DNA of 64,000 bases from Mycosarcoma maydis. Its lineage: Eukaryota > Basidiomycota > Ustilaginomycetes > Ustilaginales. The notes under the pieces were generated by a model. It saw nothing but the letters and a program-made list of their open reading frames with translations, did not search any database and was not told where the DNA came from. Shown one piece after another: positions 10,570-19,599 of the stretch; position 1 is the stretch's first letter, and every line of letters starts with the position of its first letter. A program made the position numbers and the translations under genes. Location of the stretch: assembly GCF_000328475.2 (NCBI RefSeq), contig NC_026498.1, positions 310,001 through 374,000 of the forward strand, written 5' to 3'.

Positions 10570-11335
10570 TCTTTCCCAAGAGCTGGTGGCTTGCTCGGCG
10601 GCACCATTGGTGCAGAACTGAGCGCCCTCGGCGTACCAGTCGACGTTGCCAGCTTCGGTGGCGAGTTTGACAGCGACAGCAAGGGGAACGTCAGCCTGAA
10701 CTCCAGCGGCACCATCAGTGGCGAGCGCCGACGTCTCCTTGGGCCTTACGCTCAGCCTTCTCAGGATCATGGTAGAAGAACATGCCGGGCATCATCGAAA
10801 GGTCACCACCCTTGAGCCGGAGGACAGTGCGGCAGAGCAGACACCAGAGAATAACAACAGAGTGACGGCCACGGACGTTGCCGGGTATAGCGATGTCGAC
10901 AAATCTGAGAGGCGGGACAGAGTCGTGAGTCGACAAACGAGATGCAGGATATGTTGACTTACAAGGCCTTGTGCATGGCCTGGTGGCTAACATGGGGGTC
11001 GATGACGATGATAACACGGGTCTCCTTGAACCAACGGGTGACATAGTTGGTGGAAGAACCGGGGGTGAAACGGTCAGCAATGTTGATGGCACCGGTCTGG
11101 CCAGCAAACGTGAGCACGGCGCAGTAATCGTACTGACGGCTGGAGACGACAGGAATTTCGGCAGGGTTCTTGAGAGTGACAACGGTAGCAAGGATACGAG
11201 CGGCGAAGATGATCTTCTCCCATTTCTTGCCGATACTGAACTGGTGGACACCGTCAGCGTGGCCTTTGTAGACTTACCGAGCCATCTGCTTGTCGGCGTT
11301 CTTGGTTCTGATGTGCGTCTTCAATGAGCATTGAG
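10570..11335 (-). pseudogene. relic of small-subunit ribosomal protein S0 (uS2/RPSA)
   Basis: Reading the minus strand gives recognisable uS2 segments in order: [68 protein letters not shown], then in another frame PPLRFVDIAIPGN and GRHSVVILWCLLCRTVLRL, then MMPGMFFYHDPEKAE. Two codons that should be Tyr (before VYKG and before VNI) read TAA. Between [10 protein letters not shown] and FVDIAIP there is one 7-bp gain at plus-strand 10924-10930 (AGT becomes AGTCGTGAGT); removing it restores an open frame through the conserved segment. A further frame change follows DPEKAE. Even where open, many positions differ from normal S0. I infer a dead duplicate, with the working gene elsewhere. No introns interrupt it, so retroposition is possible but not shown. 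Confidence 0.75.
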
Positions 11336-12608
11336 CAGGGTGCGCAGCTCCGAGAGCTCCCGCACCAGAGCTGTTCTCCAATCACGCGAAGGTTGATTCG
11401 GTGGTCTGCTCGCCGCCGAACCCAATCGTGAATGTCGGAAGGCCAGGAGCACTGCACAAACAGAGTAGTACAGGCTTGATGCCTACGTTCTCGCAAGATG
11501 CCAGCATGGGCCTTTGCGATCGCATTTTAAATCTTACCAAAGAGAGAGAAATGAAGGAAGGGAGAGGAGATGACGGGCTGAAGATACTCGAGACAGTCGA
11601 GGCCACTGGCAAGGCCAAGTAGTCGCACCGTCCCAAACAAGCGCCCCGATTGCAATCACGAATGAGAAATAGCATTGAACGTCGATGTGGGCTTGCAGGA
11701 AGGGAAGGATCTGGAAAACACCAATCTTCAAATGATCAAGGCGCGTCTTATTGCCCGGCACTGTCGTGGTTGCCCATCGCTAACGTGGCCGTTAAGCGCT
11801 CGCTTCCGTCTGTCGTCATTGAATTACGTATCTTGAGGCCAATACTCGTCGAGACTATGTTTTCAGGTAAACTGGGCGTCATCTGTAGCCCATCTGGAGC
11901 CCGTTCATCGAGTTCATAATGCGCTGGTCATATTTGGCGGTTGAATGGTTAGCGTGAGGAAGGAAGAGGGACAGCTAGGTTGTGAGCTTTGAATGAACCC
12001 ACCCCGCACCTCGCTGAGGCCATTATTTATCTTCAGAGTGGAGAATCGTGAATTCACCTTGTACTGCTCTGCTACCCGTGCTGCCCCTGGAGCACGTCCA
12101 GGTACACTGCTGAATCAGCGTCCGAGAAGTTCTGTGTTGCATATGGTGGTTTGTGATGGTGTCGCAAGCGCCGACGACCGAGGAAAACATGAGGTCCTGT
12201 TTTGGTCAGCTTGCTAGGGTGTTTACGAAATAAAGTAAACTAAAATCAAGTAAACTATGCTGTTGCTGTCGATCTCAAGAAACAGGCAATGCTGAACTAA
12301 TTGAGTTGATCGACACTCGTGACTGATGTTTTGTCTGTTGAGGCTCCCTTAAGAAGGGCAATGCAGCAAGAGTCGGGAGCTCAGGTGCGTACGGTGGGAC
12401 TGACCAACTGCAACTATTTGTTCCCGTCCAGCTCTGTCTTTCTATCTGCAAGTCCCGCCTCCACCAAAAAAGCACACTATGACTGAGCTTGTTGATATGA
12501 CTGCCACAAGAATAAAAAAGACAACCAGTTCGAGGTATCAGCACTGGTGGCCATGGTTGGTCGTCGGAAGAAGCCAAGTCGCAGAACAGCATCGGCAGCA
12601 ACGACACA
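11336..12608. other. gene-poor spacer
   Basis: About 1.3 kb. I see no gene or family match. There are scattered ten-mer words (near 11424, 11655 and 12047). Confidence 0.45.
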
Positions 12609-12848
12609 TACGTCGTGAAAAATGGAAAAAGTCGTCCTCGGAGCCACCCCGGCAACCACCCAGGGTAGCTCCCCCTGAAGAGCCACCCCTCAGGAGGATC
12701 CTAGATCGGGAGTAAGCAGCCACTCTAGGTGGTTGCTGAGGTGGTTTCCGATGAGCAACCACCCCCATTAATCATGAATCAACCGATCCCAGCAAACAGC
12801 TCAATACGCCACAGTTGTTCACGGTTGTCGATGCAATCACAAATCATG
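12609..12848 (+). repeat. fold-back element, copy A
   Basis: It starts with the shared head CGTCGTGAAAAA and a GGAAAAAGTCGTCC block. An interior of iterated words of the type GAGCCACC / GGTGGCTCC lets the two halves pair. It ends in a tail shared with copy C (CAGCTCAAT...GTCGATGCAATCA). No open frame. At 12817-12826 it carries GTT-CACG-GTT where copy C has a single GTT. Confidence 0.7.
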
Positions 12849-12851
12849 AAT

Positions 12852-12972
12852 CACGTCGTAAAAAAAAGGAAAAAGTCGTCCTAGGAACCACCCTGGGCGG
12901 CTCCTAGATGGCTTCTCGCAGCAATCACCCCTCGCAGGTGGCTCCTAGGGTGGTTCCGAGGACGACCATCCT
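12852..12972 (+). repeat. fold-back element, copy B (short)
   Basis: It begins CACGTCGTAAAAA directly after AAT. GTCGTCCTAGGAACCACC near 12875 pairs with GGTGGTTCCGAGGACGAC near 12965, which makes a near-complete hairpin of about 100 bases. This is the cleanest hairpin of the four copies. Confidence 0.72.
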
Positions 12973-13185
12973 CTCAATAGCTCATCGGCCAGTCACGAAT
13001 CACGAATGTTAATAATGTATACAGTATACTCAAGTATGGGATTTATATAAACTTTAACTGTGTTGACGAGGAAATTTACGAAGCGCATATATTCATGATT
13101 TCACCTGGTTTGTGTATATGAGCTCACCGTAGTATCGCCCGTGAGCTGATCTCTATACATTCACGATTCGTGATTCGTGATATTA

Positions 13186-13275
13186 ATCTAAGCCAAAAAG
13201 CGAGCAAGTGAGATGGACGAGTAAGTAAAGGGCCAGCAGCCAAACGAGCGAGTGAGACCAGCGAGTGAGACCAAT
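13186..13275. repeat. GAGCGAG-type minisatellite block 1
   Basis: This is a purine-rich block of GCGAGTGAGACCA-like units that follows the word TTAATCTAAGCCA. It is paralogous to 14021-14182. It reads GCAAGTGAGATGG at 13205-13217 where block 2 has an extra 7 bp. Confidence 0.7.
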
Positions 13276-13289
13276 TATTGAAGTTTTAG

Positions 13290-13747
13290 TGAATCTTTAG
13301 CGGGCGCTAGATGATCGAAGTCTCCCTTTCCTTAGAGAGGCGAGTTGGGACTGAGTAGTGGTCGAGAATAGTTTGGAATGTGTTTGGATAGCTTGTTTTG
13401 GACGAGGGGACTAACTACAAAGTGTGAGCGTTCCCTCTGTATTTATGTACATGAGTTGACTGGGGTACCCTACATGAGCTTCTCCCTATACGTCACCTCC
13501 TCATACAGCTGACTAGCTGTAGCCACGACTGGCCAGATGCATGAGTCTGTTCTCCCTCAGGTTCTACCACTTGGTGCGAGTCTGTAACCAACGGCATATT
13601 CCCACAGTCGTCCAGCGACTTGTGTGAATCGTGAATCTACTCTGGGCTTCTCCTTACCAGCGCTATGTTGTGAACCGGGGAAACTCTGGCGTTCTGAGAT
13701 ACCTACTCGTAACCGTCCGGTCACTCGTGTATACCGGTTGGGTAACT
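13290..13747 (-). mobile_element. LTR family 1, copy L1 (lacks minisatellite, truncated)
   Basis: It shares the LTR 3' end (plus strand TGAATC...TTAGCGGGCGCT) and most of the body with the copies at 14690 and 17467. It lacks the whole 77-bp repeat array and ends where fold-back copy C begins. At 13627-13636 it has AAT-CGTG-AAT where both other copies have a single AAT. Confidence 0.72.
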
Positions 13748-14006
13748 CACGTCGTGAAAAAAGTAAAAAGTCGACCTAGGAACCACCCCGGCAACCACCC
13801 TGAGTGGCTCCCCCTGAAGAGCCACTTGAGCAAGGGCCCCCGATCTTGCTCCCGATCTAGGGCTCCTCCTCAGGGGTGGCTGCTCCTTGGAAGCCACCCT
13901 GGGTGGTTCCGACGAGCAACCACCCCGCATCAATCATGAATCAACCGGTCCCAGCATACAGCTCAATCACGAATACGCCACAGGTGTTGTCGATGCAATC
14001 ATGAAT
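13748..14006 (+). repeat. fold-back element, copy C
   Basis: It begins CACGTCGTGAAAAAAG directly after ACT and interrupts LTR copy L1. The interior has GAGCCACC/GGTGGCT words able to pair. The tail is shared with copy A, with AAT-CACG-AAT at 13965-13974 where copy A has one AAT. Confidence 0.72.
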
Positions 14007-14020
14007 ATAATATATTAATC

Positions 14021-14182
14021 TAAGCCAACGAGCGAGCGAGCAAGTCACGAGTGAGATGGACGAGTGAGTAAAGGGCCAGAAGCCAAACGAGTGAGCGAGA
14101 CCAGCGAGTGAGATCGACGAGTGAAAGAGACCAACGAGCAAGACCAGCGAGTGAGATCAACGAGCGAGACCAGCGAGATGAA
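14021..14182. repeat. GAGCGAG-type minisatellite block 2
   Basis: This is a longer relative of 13186-13275, with units such as CGAGTGAGACCAG repeated with variation. It contains AGT-CACG-AGT at 14043-14052 where block 1 has a single AGT. Confidence 0.7.
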
Positions 14183-14674
14183 TGGGGCGGGCTAGCAGGG
14201 TTACAATGATGCACGGGCAAGCTGGCGACAAGGAATCAGGAATCACGAATAGGATGACGCTTACCAACTAGGCAGTTGACGGAAGGGGTTTTTGTGGCCA
14301 TCGGCGGAGAGTGACTTGCGAGAGGAGGACAAAGACGAAGAATCCAAGCTGGATCGAGATCGCTTGCCGCAGACGGTCGGAGGCAGCAGTCACATGAGTA
14401 CGGTCCATCGTGCATGGTTGGTGGACAAGAGATGGGGCTTGCCGTTCACCGACAGCTCGAGGGCGGTGGTGTGGCTAGCCAAGTTGAAAACGAGCTCGAC
14501 GTAGTCTACGATGGGCAAGGAGGCGACTTCGACGACCATAGTGGTAGCGTATCACGTATGGGTAGAGTCACGAGTCGCTGCATGGTGATGGTTGCAGACG
14601 AGTTTTAAGACAAATCACGAATCACGAATGTCAGAACGTAGCCAAAGGCGAGAGAGCGTATCTGAGCAGGTCAT
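14183..14674. other. short spacer in the repeat island
   Basis: About 490 bases. No supported gene. AATCACG repeats lie near 14612-14632. Confidence 0.4.
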
Positions 14675-14689
14675 ATTCAATATTCTCGG

Positions 14690-15579
14690 TGAATCCTTAG
14701 CGGGCGCTGGATGATCGAAGTCTCCCTTTCCTTAGAGAGGCGAGTTGGGACTGAGTAGGGTCGAGAATGGTTTGGGATGTATTTGGATAGTGTGAATTGG
14801 ACAAGGGACTAACTACAAAGTGTGAGCGTTCCCTCTGTATTTATGTACATGAGTCGACTGGAGTATCCTACATGAGCTTCTCCCTATACGTCAGCTCCTC
14901 ATACAACTGACTAGCTGTGGCCACAACTGGCCAGATGCATGAGTCTGTTCTCCCTCAGGTTCTTCCACTTGGTACGAGTCTGTAGCCAACGGCGTGTTCC
15001 CACAGTCGTCCAGCGACTTGTGTGAATCTACTCTGGGCTTCTTGCTACCGGCGCTATGTTGTGAAGTGGGAGAACTCTGGCGAGTTACTATACTTGCGCG
15101 CGCACCGCGGTCGTACTGCGGGTGCATTGAGCGCGTGTCGCGCGCGTATGGCGCGCGTACTGCGAGTGTATCGCACGCGTACCGCGGACGTACCGCTGGT
15201 GTACTGAGTGCGTGTCGCGCGCGTATAGCGCGCGTACTGCGAGTGTATCGCACGCGTACCGCGGACGTACCGCTGGTGTACTGAGTGCGTGTCGCGCGCG
15301 TATAGCGCGCGTACTGAGAGTGTATCGCACGCGTACCGCGGACGTACCGCTGGTGTACTGAGTGCGTGTCGCGCGCGTATAGCGCGCGTACTGAGAGTGT
15401 ATCGCACGCGTACCGCAGACGTACCGCTGGTGTACTGAGTGCGTGTCGCGCGCGTATAGCGCGCGTACTGAGACACCTACTCGTTCCCGTCCGGTCACTC
15501 GTGTATACCGGTTAGGTTACTGCAAGGGTTGCATGATTGTGGGCGATCAGACTAAACGCCAATCGTAGATATTCTAACA
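14690..15579 (-). mobile_element. LTR family 1, copy L2
   Basis: Read on the minus strand it begins TGTTAGAATATC and ends CGCTAAGGATTCA, the TG...CA ends of an LTR; the TGTTAGA start is common in Ty1/copia LTRs. No matching 5-bp target duplication is visible at its two sides. No internal retrotransposon domain is attached, so it behaves as a solo LTR. It contains a 77-bp minisatellite. Confidence 0.68.
15128..15475. repeat. 77-bp minisatellite inside LTR copy L2
   Basis: Unit starts (TGAG(C/T)GCGTGTCGC) lie at 15128, 15205, 15282, 15359 and 15436, so the period is exactly 77 bp with four full units and a partial fifth. Each unit contains GC-rich near-palindromes around a TATA centre (CGCGCGTATAGCGCGCG) and a CGCACGCGTACCGCGGACGT stretch. 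Because 77 is not a multiple of 3, long minus-strand frames open here are an artefact. Confidence 0.88.
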
Positions 15580-15622
15580 CTTTTGTCGCCCATTTGTGAT
15601 TCGTGATTAGCGTGAATCATTC

Positions 15623-15901
15623 GTGATTGGATTTTACATTAGAATAATTAGGGGAAAAACCCCGTGATGGTTCTCGGCAGTTTTGATGAAGGGAAGAAAA
15701 TGGTGAAAAGATCGCTTAATTTTCTGAACTCGAGATTACATACAAAGTGAGCATATTTATGTCTTTGTGAACTGCTAGTCCTGCGACTCGGGACATCTAC
15801 CGTCACTTTCCCCCTCGTCTTCGCTCTGTGCGGGGCGTGGCCTGTGTGCCTTTTTCGTGTAGACTCTTGCAGAGTAGGCGAGGGCTATCTCATCTCTGCC
15901 T
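15623..15901 (-). mobile_element. LTR family 2, partial copy at gap
   Basis: Nearly identical to 18326-18601 of the second LTR type; it is cut by the N gap. Confidence 0.65.
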
Positions 15902-16001
15902 NNNNNNNNNNNNNNNNNNNNNNNNNNNNNNNNNNNNNNNNNNNNNNNNNNNNNNNNNNNNNNNNNNNNNNNNNNNNNNNNNNNNNNNNNNNNNNNNNNN
16001 N
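15902..16001. other. assembly gap (100 N)
   Basis: The true size is unknown. It lies between the start of an LTR-2 copy and the interior of an LTR-1 minisatellite, so a repeat collapse is likely. Confidence 0.98.
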
Positions 16002-16304
16002 TGCATTGAGCGCGTGTCGCGCGCGTATGGCGCGCGTACTGCGAGTGTATCGCACGCGTACCGCGGACGTACCGCTGGTGTACTGAGTGCGTGTCGCGCG
16101 CGTATAGCGCGCGTACTGAGAGTGTATCGCACGCGTACCGCAGACGTACCGCTGGTGTATTGAGTGCGTGTCGCGCGCGTATAGCGCGCGTACTGAGACA
16201 CCTACTCGTTCCCGTCCGGTCACTCGTGTATACCGGTTAGGTTACTGCAAGGGTTGCATGATTGTGGGCGATCAGACTAAACGCCAATCGTAGATATTCT
16301 AACA
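16002..16304 (-). mobile_element. LTR family 1, partial copy L4
   Basis: It enters from the gap inside the 77-bp array (about two units) and continues to the LTR border GATATTCTAACA. Confidence 0.7.
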
Positions 16305-16441
16305 GTGTCGCGCGCGTATAGCGCGCGTACTGAGACACCTACTCGTTCCCGTCCGGTCACTCGTGTATACCGGTTAGGTTACTGCAAGGGTTGCATGATT
16401 GTGGGCGATCAGACTAAACGCCAATCGTAGATATTCTAACA
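16305..16441 (-). mobile_element. LTR family 1, short tandem fragment L5
   Basis: Directly after L4, the last 137 bp of the same LTR are repeated, starting inside a 77-bp unit and ending at the same border. This suggests unequal exchange or slippage rather than a new insertion. Confidence 0.7.
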
Positions 16442-17451
16442 GGTCAAGGCAATCAGGAATCAGGAATCGGCGGAGCTTTGCTGAAATGAGTCAAAGAAGC
16501 ACGTCGAGCTGCTGCTTGGCAGGAAGGCGATGGTGAGATGAGACGGAGGGGTTAAAGCCAACGCGACGAAACCAATTCACGCAGATAGGACCGGATGGAC
16601 GACGGCAATAAGGACCGCGATCCTGACTGAAGTTTGTAGATGCGAGGCCCTACCAAGAGATAAAGGGTGGCTCGCTGGGTGATACCGAGAACGCTGGTGT
16701 GTTCAGAGTATTAACGTTGAGAGGGTGAGAGGTCGATGACAGGCACGAGGGTAGGCATTTGTGAATCACTAATGAAGGAGAGAATTTAATCGCGAAAAAT
16801 CACGAATCACGATTCGTGATTTGTGATTGAAAAGCGTTTGCGTGTTACTAATTGTAAATAACGGGGACGTTGGATGGTTGTTTCCGGGATGCAGAATCGA
16901 ATGACAATCGTGAATCGTGATTATTCGTGATTCACGATTTGAGTCATGAGTTTCTCTTTTCATGATTCAGGATCACGAATCGTGAATCGTGAATCGTGAA
17001 TGCGCGATTATATCATGTAAATTAATCACGTATAACGTTAATCACGATTGATACGGATTGGTGTGTTCAAACATGAAACGCGAGAGACAATCATGTATCC
17101 TGCATCTCCAATCATTGAATTTCCAAACATCACCTTGTTTGTGCATATCATGCTTGCGAATACGCACCGGCAAAACAAGGCGGTGAAGGTTGGAGATGTT
17201 GGTCTAACAGGCTGCACTTGTCTAAATTCGGTCGATCATTCGTGGTTCATGATTGTCCTCGATCTAATCACGAAATGTGAATCGTAAATCATAAAATTCA
17301 GTTTCGCGTGTGTTTATGTATGATTCACAAACTCATGACTCCTGGTTTTTCTTCCATTCATTCGTAAATCGTGAATCAGTGAGTTCAACATCTCTTCTCT
17401 CTGCTGACGGCTTTTTCATGACATTCCCGTGATTTTCTTAGACTTCTTTTT
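16442..17451. other. ten-mer-rich spacer
   Basis: About 1 kb without a gene. It is among the densest stretches for CACG/CGTG heptamers (16798-16830, 16903-16945, 16970-17050 and 17335-17375). Confidence 0.6.
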
Positions 17452-17466
17452 ATTCAATATTCGCGG

Positions 17467-18281
17467 TGAATCCTTAGCGGGCGCTGGATGATCGAAGTCT
17501 CCCTTTCCTTAGAGAGGCGAGTTGGGACTGAGTAGGGTCGAGAATGGTTTGGGATGTATTTGGATAGTGTGAATTGGACAAGGGACTAACTACAAAGTGT
17601 GAGCGTTCCCTCTGTATTTATGTACATGAGTCGACTGGAGTATCCTACATGAGCTTCTCCCTATACGTCAGCTCCTCATACAACTGACTAGCTGTGGCCA
17701 CAACTGGCCAGATGCATGAGTCTGTTCTCCCTCAGGTTCTTCCACTTGGTACGAGTCTGTAGCCAACGGCGTGTTCCCACAGTCGTCCAGCGACTTGTGT
17801 GAATCTACTCTGGGCTTCTTGCTACCGGCGCTATGTTGTGAAGTGGGAGAACTCTGGCGAGTTACTATACTTGCGCGCGCACCGCGGTCGTACTGCGGGT
17901 GCATTGAGCGCGTGTCGCGCGCGTATGGCGCGCGTACTGCGAGTGTATCGCACGCGTACCGCGGACGTACCGCTGGTGTACTGAGTGCGTGTCGCGCGCG
18001 TATAGCGCGCGTACTGAGAGTGTATCGCACGCGTACCGCGGACGTACCGCTGGTGTACTGAGTGCGTGTCGCGCCGCGTATAGCGCGCGTACTGGAGAGT
18101 GTATCGCACGCGTACCGCAGACGTACCGCTGGTGTACTGAGTGCGTGTCGCGCGCGTATAGCGCGCGTACTGAGACACCTACTCGTTCCCGTCCGGTCAC
18201 TCGTGTATACCGGTTAGGTTACTGCAAGGGTTGCATGATTGTGGGCGATCAGACTAAACGCCAATCGTAGATATTCTAACA
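17467..18281 (-). mobile_element. LTR family 1, copy L3
   Basis: Same TG...CA borders as L2. It holds a shorter 77-bp array (17904-18175) with single-base insertions in one unit near 18075-18095. Confidence 0.7.
17904..18175. repeat. 77-bp minisatellite inside LTR copy L3
   Basis: Three full units and a partial one, against four and a partial in L2. Copy-number change between otherwise near-identical duplicates shows that the array is unstable. Confidence 0.82.
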
Positions 18282-18325
18282 CTTTTGTCGCCCATTTGTG
18301 ATTCGTGATTAGCGTGAATCATTCG

Positions 18326-18765
18326 TGATTGGATTTTACATTAGAATAATTAGGGGAAAAACCCCGTGATGGTTCTCGGCAGTTTTGATGAAGGGAAGAA
18401 AATGGTGAAAAGATCGCTTAATTTTCTGAACTCGAGATTACATACAAAGTGAGCATATTTATGTCTTTGTGAACTGCTAGTCCTGCGACTCGGGACATCT
18501 ACCGTCACTTTCCCCCTCGTCTTCGCTCTGTGCGGGGCGTGGCCTGTGTGCCTTTCGGTGGTAGACTCTTGCAGAGTAGGCGAGGGCTATCTCATCTCTG
18601 CCTTCGTTTGGTCGTACAGAAACCACGGGTGATGACACGTAATTGATTTTTGATCCTGCTGAATTTATTTTTGATCCTGACGAAATTCCGCGTGATGGTA
18701 CGTAGTTTTCTGTTGATCCTGCAGAGACTATCCCGAAAAAGTCTTGGTCGACCATTGTATCTTCA
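18326..18765 (-). mobile_element. LTR family 2 (3' LTR of copia remnant)
   Basis: On the minus strand it begins TGAAGATACAATGGTCGACC just after a G-rich polypurine tract (CATTGAGGGGGGAGT, about 18766-18781) and ends GTAAAATCCAATCA. It is about 440 bp. Its start recurs in the other orientation at 19164-19185, and its end at 18935-18949 beside the pol fragment, which supports both borders. Confidence 0.68.
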
Positions 18766-18809
18766 ACTCCCCCCTCAATGGTCGTACCACCTCAATGGTC
18801 GTACCAATC

Positions 18810-18932
18810 CTAGTCTGTTAACAGCCTTGCGGAGGGCTCGGGTTGGAATGGTTTGGTGAGGATGTTGGCCGCGTTGTCTGCCGTCCCAATGTGCTCGATA
18901 GTAATGTCACCGTCTTGAACAGCGTTTCGGAC
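18810..18932 (-). pseudogene. Ty1/copia pol fragment, C-terminal RNase H
   Basis: The minus strand encodes 40 residues and a TAG stop. They include GDITIEHIGTADNAANILTK followed by PFQPEPSARLLTD. The pattern I-x-H-I-x-T-x-D-N-x-A-N/D-I-L-T-K is the end of the copia RNase H domain. The rest of gag-pol is missing: the fragment abuts an LTR-2 end (18935-18949), so an internal deletion has joined LTR to pol. Confidence 0.85.
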
Positions 18933-18949
18933 CGTGATTGGATTTTACA

Positions 18950-19398
18950 TTCATGATTCATCAAACCGACTTCATCATGTTCACGAATAGCCTTAAAATT
19001 CGTGCAGTGGGGCCTTGAATCGTGAATCACGAATTCGTGATTCGTGATTGAATAACCGTGCATGTGTTTGGTCTATTTACGGCTAAGGCACATTCACGAT
19101 TCACGATTAGCAGCCCAATTTTCATATCACTCACGACTTACGATTAACTTAAGTCACGAGTTAAGATACAATGGTCGACCAAGAAGCGTTCAGCCATCAT
19201 GCATGTGGGCTTGTGGACAAACGAGGATGAAGCTAATTATTTTTCTCTAGGAGCTAAAGCAGCCCTGGCTTGTTCAGCTCTCGCGTACCACACGAAGGCT
19301 CAGCCACCTAGAGACGAATCGTGAATGACGATTCACGATTCACAAATAACTAACGTAATCCATGTAGTAAAAAATATAACAGTATCAGCGCGCCCATA
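18950..19398. other. ten-mer-rich spacer with LTR-2 fragment
   Basis: It contains ATTCGTG/ATTCACG words (19015-19060, 19090-19110, 19318-19345) and a 22-bp LTR-2 start at 19164-19185. No gene. Confidence 0.5.
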
Positions 19399-19599
19399 GT
19401 ACCGACTGTAATTTCGAATCTGTGAATTCGTGATTACTGAGCCCCACCAAAATCATGGGAATGGTGTGAGTGGATGGCGTCTGTGCCTTCACTCCGGCCC
19501 TGAGCCCCACCAACCGACTTTTTGATACCATTGTGGACCCTGAATCCGGCCTTTCAGCCACTAAACGCGCGTCAACGTTGGGCGCAATTGGCTGCAGTG

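Larger units (their letters stand above)
14675..15901. repeat. segmental duplication, copy 1
   Basis: A block of at least 1.2 kb (LTR family 1, a short ten-mer-rich linker, then the start of LTR family 2) that reappears almost unchanged at 17452-18601. It starts at TATTCAATATTC in both places. This copy runs into the N gap at its right end. Confidence 0.85.
17452..18601. repeat. segmental duplication, copy 2
   Basis: Second copy of the block at 14675-15901. It differs mainly in the number of 77-bp units and by small indels inside one of them. Confidence 0.85.

Noticed and set aside
11250..11290. GTAAGT sites in the S0 relic as real introns
   Set aside because: The first gives the wrong phase after splicing, and both would remove conserved uS2 residues still readable in the DNA; simple Tyr-to-stop changes fit better.
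15054..15498. Long minus-strand open frames of about 140 residues across the 77-bp array (also at 17831-18200)
   Set aside because: A stop-free 77-bp unit keeps all three frames open; the protein would be a frame-cycling repeat with no domain and no start signal.
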